Of a stretch of 64,000 bases of DNA, positions 1 through 6,722 are shown piece after piece. A program made the position numbers and the translations under genes. Below the pieces are notes generated by a model that made no database searches, was not told where the DNA came from, and saw nothing but the letters and a program-made list of their open reading frames with translations. Positions within the stretch are counted from its first letter, which is position 1. Every line of letters starts with the position of its first letter. Source of the DNA: Suicoccus acidiformans (GTDB lineage Bacteria; Bacillota; Bacilli; Lactobacillales; Aerococcaceae); the NCBI RefSeq assembly GCF_003546865.1, contig NZ_CP023434.1:2046001-2110000 (forward strand). Reading direction: 5' to 3'.

Positions 1-2
1 TT

Positions 3-134
3 CTTCTACTTGCGATGTTGTTCTTCACCAATTGGATGGATATGGCCATTGGCATGTTAATTCATGAAGGTTCTATTCTCGTCGTGATTATGAACGCTAT
101 ACGCCTATTATCTTTTAAATTACGCCGAACTTGA
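3..134 (+). CDS. C-terminal end of a heavy-metal P1B-type ATPase (partial)
   Basis: The window opens inside a reading frame that ends at 134. The visible 43 residues contain the tail typical of CopA/ZosA-type metal-transporting ATPases: a last membrane helix followed by HEGSILVVIMNAIRLLSF, matching the family's conserved 'HEGS..VV.NA.RLL' ending. The rest of the protein lies left of the window. A small metal-binding-domain protein follows 63 bases downstream, which suggests a metal (probably copper) export pair. The exact metal cannot be read from the tail. Confidence 0.75.
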   Translation, partial: LLLAMLFFTNWMDMAIGMLIHEGSILVVIMNAIRLLSFKLRRT

Positions 135-197
135 TACAGGTCAAGGAAGTCATGGGGAAAGCCTTGTATACTATTAGTAAATAAGGAGGAGATAAAT

Positions 198-431
198 ATG
201 AAGAAAGCAGTATTACAATTAGAAACGTTAACGTGCCCGTCATGTCTACAGAAAATCGAAGCCGGTGTCAAAGGGGTCGAAGGCGTAGACGCAGAGAGCA
301 TCCAAGTGCTCTTTAATGCGAGCAAGGTGAAAGTTAACTTTGACGCTAACCAAACATCAATTGAAGCAATTGAAGCAGCCATTGAACAGTTAGGCTATGA
401 AGTTCTAAAGTCTAATGTAAAAGCCGCTTAA
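198..431 (+). CDS. Heavy-metal-associated (HMA) domain protein, CopZ-like copper chaperone
   Basis: A 77-residue protein made of one HMA fold. The metal-binding motif TCPSC (family consensus CxxC) lies near residues 13-17, followed by the alternating beta/alpha pattern and the closing segment EQLGYEV. This is the usual length for CopZ-type chaperones, which hand Cu(I) to a P-type ATPase. It follows the ATPase tail at 134, so the two probably work together. The start is fixed by a strong AAGGAGGAG site just upstream. The protein has no membrane segment and should be cytosolic. Mercury or another soft metal is an alternative substrate. Confidence 0.85.
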   Translation: MKKAVLQLETLTCPSCLQKIEAGVKGVEGVDAESIQVLFNASKVKVNFDANQTSIEAIEAAIEQLGYEVLKSNVKAA

Positions 432-594
432 AAGCTGTCAAACGTAATTCCCTCGGAATCTACGAAGTACTTTTAGCGATTTCTAAGTCATTTAGTCGGT
501 ATTTTCACGCTAAAATCACAATAATTTATCGCCACTAACGAAATGTAGCGAATATGATTGGCGAAGTTTAAGTTGTATACCCATTATGAGTAGG

Positions 595-649
595 TCCTTT
601 ATTTTGGGTCTTGGATTAGTCATCCAGGTCCATGATAAAGGATTTTTTT
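595..649 (+). terminator. Rho-independent terminator after the metal operon
   Basis: TCCTTTAT pairs with ATAAAGGA over an interrupted longer stem, followed by seven T residues. It closes the ATPase/chaperone transcription unit. The bases between 432 and 594 contain no gene I recognise. Confidence 0.6.
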
Positions 650-769
650 GTTGTATTATGTGATTAATATGCAAATTATAATAGGAGACTTGGGAAGTAT
701 AATAAGTGATAGCGTGCGCAGAATAGAAAACATTGTATACTTAACCAAATAGATGAAAGGAAATGCACC

Positions 770-1258
770 ATGAATTTATACAAAGCAGTCGTCGACAAAT
801 TAGCTGAGTTGAACATAAACTTCGAACTTGTAGAACACGAGCTCGTCTTCACCACTGAGCAAGCTAATGCCTTCATCTTGGTATTGAAGGGGTGCGCACC
901 AAGACCATGTTCCTGACAAATTGAAAGAAAAGGAATTATTATCTGCTCATCATGGATGATTACAAACGATTAGATATGGCCAAGTTCGCTGAAATCGTTA
1001 AGCAAAAGAAAATCAAAATGGCTTCAGAAGACTTATTGCAAGACAAGCTAGGACTCCCTGCTGGAACGGTCTCCCCTTTGGCCTCTCTACAATCAAGATA
1101 AGGACGTTAAAGTATACCTCGACCAGGCCATCATCAATGAGGAGAGAATGTGCTTCCATCCGAACACCAATGAGAAGACCATCTTTATCACGACGGACGA
1201 CTTAATGAAATTCCTCGAAGATATCGACTACTCCCCAAGCATCATTGACCTATCTTGA
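770..1258 (+). pseudogene. Decayed YbaK/ProX-type aminoacyl-tRNA editing domain gene
   Basis: The start MNLYKAVVDKLAELNINFEL and the later blocks LLIMDDYKRLDMAKFAEIV, LGLPAGTVSPL and FHPNTNEKTIFITTDDL are characteristic of the YbaK / prolyl-tRNA-editing family (about 160 residues). They lie in different frames. The first frame stops near 917, and at least two frameshifts are needed to read through to the stop at 1258. Editing proteins of this family hydrolyse Ala- or Cys-tRNA(Pro). An AAAGG ribosome site precedes the start. The gene is clearly inactive as it stands unless the breaks are sequencing errors. Confidence 0.7.
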
Positions 1259-1490
1259 GTAGGAGACTAGCCATTCATTGACTGCTCAGCCTCTCCGCCA
1301 CGTAGCTAATGAGTTCCCTTCTGGAAGCTCTCATAGAAGCGTATAGGAACTTCCCGATTCATCTCACGCGTATGTATGATGGTAGCCAGCCTTTTGTAGT
1401 ACACAGACGATAGTATTAGCGAATTCTGCTTCTTTCAACGACTGAGATCAATTCACATAGATCCGACTTTGGCACAGAAACCAAATTCCG

Positions 1491-1573
1491 AGAAAATCAC
1501 TGGACTATTTAACACCGATAAAAGTTCTTTTAGAGAACATTAGGGTGTGTCTAACTTAATTTAACAAATGAAT
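1491..1573 (+). repeat. 83-bp repeat, copy A (second copy at 10594-10677)
   Basis: This stretch aligns with 10594-10677 in the same orientation at roughly 75 percent identity by eye. Both copies hold the dyad GTTCT-TTTAG-AGAAC (second copy GTTCT-TCTAG-AGAAC), then a GGGTGTGTCTA-like block and ACAAATGAAT. They bracket about 9 kb that includes the AlbA_2 gene, the T-box gene and the lysis island. They could be insertion-sequence ends, a small hairpin element, or attachment-site-like scars. Confidence 0.5.
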
Positions 1574-1631
1574 TGTATTTAATTCACGATAGGTTTCTAT
1601 AGTGCACAGTCCAGCTTGCATAATCCTTCAA

Positions 1632-1684
1632 TTCGCTTCACATAGCGCTTAACGATTCGAACGATTTGACGCGATAATGACGCG
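1632..1684 (+). repeat. 53-bp direct repeat upstream of AlbA_2 gene
   Basis: It matches 3109-3161 at 51 of 53 positions in the same orientation. The repeat contains AACGATTCGAACGATT and a doubled ACGCGATAAT-type motif. The two copies lie on either side of the gene at 1766-3064. Confidence 0.8.
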
Positions 1685-1765
1685 CAATAATGGACGAGCT
1701 GACTTATTTCAATTATACTTAAGACAAAAGAGCATCATTATCAAACTTAAAAGGAGGAAATATCC

Positions 1766-3064
1766 ATGGAGTTTATTGAAAGCCAACAACTTGAACTCAA
1801 ACAAGAGGTTAATAATAAAATCATAGAAGATGTCATCGCTTTCGCAAATAACCGCGGTGGGGATATTTACGTGGGGATTAATAAGGCGGGAGATATTATT
1901 GGACTAGCTAATAGTGAAATGGCTATGGATCAAATCTCCGCTATGATTCGAGACAATATTCAACCTGAACTTTATAGCTTTATAGACTATGTCCCTCTAA
2001 CCTTAGACGATAAGTATATTATTCAGATTAAAGTACAAGAAGGCCATCGCAAACCTTACTACAAGAAGCAGAAAGGGCCCACTGAATCAGGTGTTTATCT
2101 GCGAGATGGCGCTAGTAATATCCATGCTTCCTATAGCCAAATTCGAGCCCTCTTCTTCTCTAATGAAGAGATACACTTCGAACAGGACCTATCTCCCAAG
2201 CAAGATTTGACCTTTACCTATCTATCTCAAGCGTTTAAGGTGGCTGAAATCCCCTTTGACCAAATCAATTTGAAAAGCTTAGGTTTACTAGATAATCAAG
2301 ATCTTTATACTAATTTAGCTCTTATCGTGTCAGACCAAGCCCCTTATGGATATAAATTGGTAGCTTTTAGAGGAGATGCCCGTTCTTCTTCGGTGATTGA
2401 TCAACGAGTAGTCCGCGGTTCAGTATTCCAGCTCTTGGAGGAAAGCTATCGCTTCGCCCAACAATATAATGTGATTAGACCCCGCTATACAGGACTGCAA
2501 AGAATTGACCAGCCCGCTTACCCCGACTTCTCCATTCGAGAAGGAATCGTAAATAGTCTCGTTCATAAGGACTACTCCAATCCAAATGGCGATAACTTCC
2601 TCAGTATTTATGAGAACCAGATGGAGATTGTATCTTACGGTGGGCTCTATAAAGGCCTTGAGATTTCAGATATCCAAAAGGGTTACTCCCAACTGCGTAA
2701 TCCTCGTTTAGCCTTTCTCTTTAGCAAGCTAGGCTTCATGGAACAATTTGGCTTTGGTATTCCGCGAATCTACAATGACTATAAGGGATCAAGTTTTAGC
2801 CCCAAGATTGAGGTGTCGCCTAATGTCTTTCGACTCTTCCTCCCTAATTTAACTGTTCAAGCTGATACACCACTCACGGCAGACCAAGAAGCTATTCTAA
2901 AGATGGCACAAGAAGCAGGAACTATTCGCCGCCAACAAGTCGAATCACTGCTTGAGGTTTCTCCCGCCACTGCAAGACGCCTCTTAAATGAACTCATTAA
3001 AATTGACAAACTTGAAAGAATTGGAAGTGGCCGAGCCACTAGTTACCAAATAAAGAAATTATAA
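1766..3064 (+). CDS. AlbA_2 (Schlafen-like) ATP-binding protein with winged-helix tail
   Basis: A 432-residue protein of the COG2865 / AlbA_2 type. The N-terminal AlbA_2 domain shows ESQQLELKQEVNN and the conserved FANNRGGDIYVGI (residues 1-130). A central GHKL-like segment has FSIREGIVNSLVHKDYSNPNG (N-box region, about residues 250-275), and the C-terminus (about 370-432) is a helix-turn-helix with EVSPATARRLLNEL. Members are often found in defence islands or as auto-regulators, and their biochemical role is unsettled. A strong AAAAGGAGGAAATATCC precedes the ATG. Nearly identical 53-bp direct repeats flank the gene and may be its operators or the ends of a small mobile unit. A second family member lies at 41463-42860. 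Confidence 0.8.
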   Translation: MEFIESQQLELKQEVNNKIIEDVIAFANNRGGDIYVGINKAGDIIGLANSEMAMDQISAMIRDNIQPELYSFIDYVPLTLDDKYIIQIKVQEGHRKPYYKKQKGPTESGVYLRDGASNIHASYSQIRALFFSNEEIHFEQDLSPKQDLTFTYLSQAFKVAEIPFDQINLKSLGLLDNQDLYTNLALIVSDQAPYGYKLVAFRGDARSSSVIDQRVVRGSVFQLLEESYRFAQQYNVIRPRYTGLQRIDQPAYPDFSIREGIVNSLVHKDYSNPNGDNFLSIYENQMEIVSYGGLYKGLEISDIQKGYSQLRNPRLAFLFSKLGFMEQFGFGIPRIYNDYKGSSFSPKIEVSPNVFRLFLPNLTVQADTPLTADQEAILKMAQEAGTIRRQQVESLLEVSPATARRLLNELIKIDKLERIGSGRATSYQIKKL

Positions 3065-3108
3065 TAAGAAAATCTACCTAATCCTTAAACCCCTTCAAGA
3101 TTGTCGCC

Positions 3109-3161
3109 TTCGCTTCACATAATGCTTAACGATTCGAACGATTTGACGCGATAATGACGCG
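3109..3161 (+). repeat. 53-bp direct repeat downstream of AlbA_2 gene
   Basis: Second copy of the repeat at 1632-1684 with two mismatches (CATAATGCTT here, CATAGCGCTT upstream). It is followed by a further GATAATCGAACGA echo of the same motif. Confidence 0.8.
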
Positions 3162-3210
3162 ATAATCGAACGAGTACCCTAATACTATTCCCTATTGCAT
3201 TTAACAAGAA

Positions 3211-3254
3211 GAGACCTAGTCTATAGTATTAGCGTACCATAGGCCTAGGTTTCT
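3211..3254 (+). terminator. Terminator-like hairpin after the AlbA_2 gene
   Basis: GAGACCTAG pairs with CCTAGGTTTC and a TTCTTTT tract follows. It is oriented to end transcription of the AlbA_2 gene. The rest of 3065-3420 holds only the 53-bp repeat. Confidence 0.55.
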
Positions 3255-3419
3255 TTTGGTGCTAACTGAGTCAACGACATGCTAATCAAATTACCGTTAA
3301 GTCTGCTCATTTTTCTCGTCATAGATAGTTATTATTAGCTGTATACTCCCCTCTTAGTGATTATTGCATGCAATGGACTTTCACCACAAGTTATCGCCTA
3401 TGCCGGCCACACCTTGAAA

Positions 3420-3452
3420 AAGATCAAGTAACCTATGTCGTTACTTGATCTT
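3420..3452 (-). terminator. Terminator of the MetQ-like gene
   Basis: A 13-bp perfect inverted repeat AAGATCAAGTAAC / GTTACTTGATCTT with a seven-base loop. Read on the minus strand it ends in CTTTTTC, so it serves the gene at 3519-4352. Confidence 0.75.
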
Positions 3453-3518
3453 ATTTGCTTCTGTACAAGACAATTTAACAAAGAACCTTGTTTGTAACTA
3501 TTTTGTTTTCGTTTAACT

Positions 3519-4352
3519 TTATTCAGGAATTACCCAATTAATATCTTCAGTTTCAGCGTTCTCCTTAACACCAGCTTGAACTTCTTCAGAGTCATAGGCA
3601 CCGCGAATAATTTGGGCCCATTCGGCATCAGCTTGATCTTCTCGAACGACGAGTTGTAAGTATAATTCTGGCAATAAGTCCTCATTTAGCAAAGCTTGTT
3701 CACTCGTAATTTCGGCATCATAGGCGATGGAGCCAGGAATGACCGCATAGTCCACATCAGGTAAAGTTGGAGGAATATTTAAGGAAGCCATCGTAATAAT
3801 TTCCAAGTTATAAGGATTCTCAATAATGTCATTGAGTTCGACATCGCCTGGCTCAACTTCAGGGTCTAACGTAATCCAACCCGCCTTCTCAAGGATCAAT
3901 AAGGCTCGGGTTAAATTCGAAGCATCCTCAGGAATGGATACAATATCCCCTTCAGCTACCTCTTCAAGGGATGACTTACGCCCGCCATAAAGACTAGCAG
4001 GCAAGGTTGGAATCGAACCTAAAGATACTAGATTACCATCACGTTCTTCATTAAAGTTCTCCATATAGAGCAAGTGTTGTTCCACATTTAAGTCCGTGCT
4101 ACCTTCAAGCACGCTCTCATTCGCCAGCAGTAACTCAGTAAAGTCATGGATTACAACTTCATAGCCCGATTCTTCTATGATCGGTTGAACATAAGTTACA
4201 AATAAATCAGTATAAGGGCCCGGTGAGGAAGCCACATCGACCGTTTGAGACGCATCCTCACTTTGCGCTAGGACTACTGAATTTATTGCATTTGCTTGAT
4301 AAGTAAATAGAGACAAGACCAAAGACACTAATAACAACCAACGTTTCTTCAT
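3519..4352 (-). CDS. MetQ/NlpA-family methionine ABC transporter substrate-binding protein, orphan
   Basis: A 277-residue exported protein of the NLPA family, the extracytoplasmic binding proteins of MetNIQ importers. Conserved blocks are YTDLFVTYVQPIIEESGYEV near the start of the mature protein, DLNVEQHLLYMENFN, IPEDASNLTRALLILEKAGWI and VDYAVIPGSIAYDA. The start MKKRWLLLVSL is chosen because AGGGAGAAAT sits directly upstream, ahead of a possible longer start at 4373. The signal peptide lacks the lipobox cysteine that normally tethers MetQ to the membrane, so the product may be released or wall-associated. No MetN or MetI gene is adjacent. A T-box with a methionine specifier lies upstream. 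Confidence 0.85.
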   Translation of the reverse strand: MKKRWLLLVSLVLSLFTYQANAINSVVLAQSEDASQTVDVASSPGPYTDLFVTYVQPIIEESGYEVVIHDFTELLLANESVLEGSTDLNVEQHLLYMENFNEERDGNLVSLGSIPTLPASLYGGRKSSLEEVAEGDIVSIPEDASNLTRALLILEKAGWITLDPEVEPGDVELNDIIENPYNLEIITMASLNIPPTLPDVDYAVIPGSIAYDAEITSEQALLNEDLLPELYLQLVVREDQADAEWAQIIRGAYDSEEVQAGVKENAETEDINWVIPE

Positions 4353-4392
4353 ATTTCTCCCTCTTTCTATCATTCATTTCCAACAAATATAA

Positions 4393-4652
4393 CCGCCCCT
4401 GAGCACAAAGTTTCCCTTATGCCCAGGGGCGGTTGACCGCGGTACCACCCTGCTTTGTCAATTCTTTAAAGAATTAACCTCGACAACTCCTGAATTACAG
4501 AAGTCCGGTAGTTTATCGGTTACCTGCCGTGACTAGAGCTTCCACCCTAGTCATAACTCCAAGCTCATTTTCGCTAGGTTAACCCTATCCCGTCTCAGCA
4601 GTTCGAGATTCTCTGTGAAGGTGCTCCTAGCTACTCTACTTATCGTCGTTCT
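4393..4652 (-). ncRNA. T-box riboswitch with methionine (AUG) specifier
   Basis: On the minus strand the conserved T-box sequence AGGGTGGTACCGCG (4451 to 4438) is followed by a strong terminator, CCGCCCCTGgGCA / TGcTCAGGGGCGG (4432 to 4393). Upstream are the AG-bulge region (TAGGAGCACC), CAGAGAA and the long stem I. The specifier loop reads GAAAATGAGC, placing AUG at 4568-4566, so uncharged tRNA(Met) should be the effector. Uncharged tRNA stabilises the antiterminator and lets transcription continue into the MetQ-like gene, which fits methionine uptake. Confidence 0.92.
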
Positions 4653-4840
4653 CATGAATGATTAATTATTTTTAATACTTTACCAATGTTTCTAATGCAA
4701 GTCAACGGATATGATTTTGAGAATCGTCCATTGCTTTAGCCTTTGAATTGTAAGCTTCACAAATTTATCCCTTTCTAGAATCCTTCAACAAAATTCTTGC
4801 TCTCGCTTTACACTTCCACCTCCCCCATCCGTCTTTAGGG

Positions 4841-4859
4841 TGTAAGTCATTGACTTACA
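4841..4859. promoter_or_regulatory. 19-bp perfect palindrome upstream of the lysis island
   Basis: TGTAAGTCATTGACTTACA is a perfect dyad (nine-base arms, one central base) ending 24 bases before the first ATG of the island and just before its AAGGAGG site. It looks like an operator for a dimeric regulator or an early RNA hairpin in the leader. The small HTH protein at 10035 is one candidate ligand. No known consensus was recognised. Confidence 0.55.
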
Positions 4860-4883
4860 GAAAATCAAAAGGAGGAACCCCTC

Positions 4884-5087
4884 ATGCCAAAAACACTCGT
4901 ATCTGGACGTCTACAAATCAAGTCAACTGACCCTCAAACAAAGAAGGCCACAACAGTCAACCTAGCAGATTTATTAGAAACTGCGACGGATGCTGAAGTG
5001 CGCGCTGTGGCGACAGCTATCCAACCCATGTTAGCTGACCCAGTAGACTCCATCCGAACAACTTTCGTTCACGAACTTATCGCCTAA
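4884..5087 (+). CDS. DUF1659 protein
   Basis: A 67-residue protein matching the DUF1659 family (start MPKTLVSGRLQIKSTDP, ending with a DPVDSIRTTFVHELIA helix). Function is unknown. In Firmicutes this small protein is commonly encoded next to DUF2922, as here, often near holin or lysin genes. A strong AAGGAGG site precedes the start. The 28-base gap to the next gene and the shared terminator suggest a two-gene unit. Confidence 0.8.
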   Translation: MPKTLVSGRLQIKSTDPQTKKATTVNLADLLETATDAEVRAVATAIQPMLADPVDSIRTTFVHELIA

Positions 5088-5115
5088 TTCCCTAGCCTAG
5101 AAAGGAGCCATTCCC

Positions 5116-5367
5116 ATGAACTTAAACCCAGTAGAAACAGAAGAAATCTTTGAACTCCGCTTCAAATCTGCCGACAACCGTACTAAGAAAATTACTATTA
5201 AAAACCCTGCCTTGAACATTCTCGCCCAAGATGTTCAAACAGCCTTAGACATTATCGCCTCAACTGAAATCTTCGCCAAAGCAGGCATTGACAGCTATGC
5301 TCAACCTGTGGATGGCCGCTACATTGAACGCACTGTTCGCAACGTTTACGTCGCACCTGAAGTTTAA
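5116..5367 (+). CDS. DUF2922 protein
   Basis: An 83-residue protein of the DUF2922 family. Typical features are the early FELRFKSADNRTKKITIKNP strand pattern and the later I.STEIF.....D conserved region. It has no signal peptide or membrane segment and its function is unknown. It follows the DUF1659 gene with an AAAGGAG site and is closed by a very good terminator at 5381-5418, so the pair may be expressed far above the rest of the island. Confidence 0.8.
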   Translation: MNLNPVETEEIFELRFKSADNRTKKITIKNPALNILAQDVQTALDIIASTEIFAKAGIDSYAQPVDGRYIERTVRNVYVAPEV

Positions 5368-5380
5368 GCCTTAACCACTC

Positions 5381-5418
5381 AGGAACCTTATGTATCTCTC
5401 TCATAAGGTTCCTTTTTG
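5381..5418 (+). terminator. Terminator after DUF2922
   Basis: AGGAACCTTATG and CATAAGGTTCCT form a perfect 12-bp stem with a nine-base loop, followed by TTTT. It separates the DUF1659/DUF2922 pair from the lysis genes. Confidence 0.85.
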
Positions 5419-5471
5419 TCAACAATCTTTCTAGCCTTATAAGGAGAATACTCATAGAAAGGAGTCGAGCC

Positions 5472-5759
5472 ATGACCCTCATCGAAATCGGTGGCCTTGC
5501 GAGTGCCTTGCTTGCAATCATCACCCTCATCAGCAAGCTCTACCAACTCATCGCCGCCGTCCATAAACTCATCGCCCGCCTCGACCACATGCAAACCGAC
5601 ATCGAACGCACCATCGAAAGAGAAACCGCCAACACCCAAGCCCTCCAAACCCAAGCCGACCGCCTCAGTGCTACTGAACACCAACTCCAAACAGTGAGCA
5701 CCAACCTCACCGACTTAACCGCGCAAATTAAGAACTTAGCGCAAATGGCGTATTACTAA
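5472..5759 (+). CDS. Small membrane-anchored coiled-coil protein (holin-accessory-like)
   Basis: A 95-residue protein with one N-terminal hydrophobic segment (about residues 5-25, IGGLASALLAIITLISKLYQ) and a long alanine/glutamine-rich helix after it, predicted as coiled coil. Its shape and position before a holin and an endolysin recall BhlA/UviB-type and phage hemolysin-XhlA-like proteins, but I do not recognise the exact family. An AGAAAGGAG site lies just upstream. Codon use turns GC-rich here compared with flanking DNA. Confidence 0.6.
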   Translation: MTLIEIGGLASALLAIITLISKLYQLIAAVHKLIARLDHMQTDIERTIERETANTQALQTQADRLSATEHQLQTVSTNLTDLTAQIKNLAQMAYY

Positions 5760-6506
5760 TGGTGCAAGAAGAAGTGTGTACGAATGGTGGTGACTGGCCT
5801 TTGTCGCATATATCCGTCAACTAACGACACATGGGCGTTTATTAATACTAGGATGCGTTTCTAGTATTAATAACCTTTCCAAAAGTCACACCACCCGCTA
5901 CTAGCACAAACTCTCTACCAATCCACTCAGCTGGGGGTAGGTATGATTCGCACCAACCCAAATTTACGCAGAACCTTTGCGTTGAAGGAACCATAGCGAA
6001 AAGGACGGTCTGGCGCATAGCATTGCCTGTGAGCATAGCGAACTAGGCAATGCGCTGCGGCTTCGCCTTCGCATCTGACTCTCTAAGCTCATGCTTCGCA
6101 TTCACTAAGAGACTCATCATAGCAACCGAGTCCGCAAGCTCGCTCATCCGCAGAATAGCTGGAGGACTGTCCCGCCATGGTTCAGCCAAGCAACCAATCC
6201 CGCCCTCAACACAAACACTCTCCCAATCCACTCAGCTGGGGGTGGTTCGGCAGACGAACCCGTACAAAAGGGTTGAGGGGCTGTTCCGGCCATAGCGTCA
6301 AGGGTGGCCTGGCGCATAGCAGACCGTGCGAACGGAGTGAGCTACGGAATGCACAGCCAGCCAAGACTGAAAGCTCCTTGTGAAACAAGAGCTGGAGGCG
6401 GCCCCGCAATGCCGAAACAGCCCCTCAAACCCCCAGCACATCTCCCAGCACCAAACCCACCACACAAACCAACTCACCACAATCAACCACAGAAAGGGCC
6501 CACCTC
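5760..6506. other. 750-bp GC-rich non-coding region with an internal ~300-bp duplication
   Basis: No gene with a plausible start and family was found. Several motifs occur twice about 300 bases apart: CCAATCCACTCAGCTGGGGG near 5921 and 6225, TGGCGCATAGCA near 6011 and 6309, and CCATAGCG near 5991 and 6289. The region therefore looks like a degenerate tandem duplication. Many short GC-rich inverted pieces suggest a folded RNA or decayed repeats. It separates the coiled-coil protein from the holin. Confidence 0.6.
5839..5873. repeat. 13-bp perfect inverted repeat
   Basis: TTATTAATACTAG and CTAGTATTAATAA flank a nine-base loop. The AT-rich stem in otherwise GC-rich DNA has no T-run, so it is more likely an operator or recombination site than a terminator. 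Confidence 0.55.
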
Positions 6507-6722
6507 ATGCAACTTACCAACGACACATACGACCACCTCAAATGGTTCGTCCTCATCTTCCTCCCCGCCCTCGCCGTCCTCTGCCAAGGCATCGGTGAAC
6601 TCTACCAAATTCCCGACATGCCCAACGCCGTCAGCCTCATCAACCTCTTCACTATCTTCCTAGGCACCATCCTACAAATCTCAACCCACCACTACCACCA
6701 AGGAGGCAACCATGCAACTTAA
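6507..6722 (+). CDS. Small holin (LL-H / phi-LC3-like)
   Basis: A 71-residue protein with two hydrophobic segments (about 14-33, WFVLIFLPALAVLCQGIGEL, and 43-60, SLINLFTIFLGTILQIS) separated by a short turn, plus a polar tail. This is the size and topology of class II phage holins. It overlaps the endolysin start by 11 bases, the classic holin-endolysin arrangement, so it likely forms membrane lesions that release or activate the endolysin. The start follows AGAAAGGG. Confidence 0.75.
   Translation: MQLTNDTYDHLKWFVLIFLPALAVLCQGIGELYQIPDMPNAVSLINLFTIFLGTILQISTHHYHQGGNHAT

Larger units (their letters stand above)
1259..1765. other. Intergenic region with repeats and no intact gene
   Basis: No convincing gene is present. 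On the minus strand near 1300-1430 a broken frame has a vague LysR-like look, too degenerate to call. The stretch contains the 83-bp repeat at 1491-1573, the 53-bp direct repeat at 1632-1684 and the promoter region of the following AlbA_2 gene. Confidence 0.5.

Noticed and set aside
4384..4480. GC-rich hairpins read on the plus strand as a terminator for an upstream plus-strand gene
   Set aside because: The conserved T-box sequence and terminator are oriented on the minus strand, and no plus-strand gene precedes them.
5388..5690. Minus-strand open frames across the lysis island
   Set aside because: They are antisense shadows of GC-rich coding DNA, lack ribosome sites and match no family.
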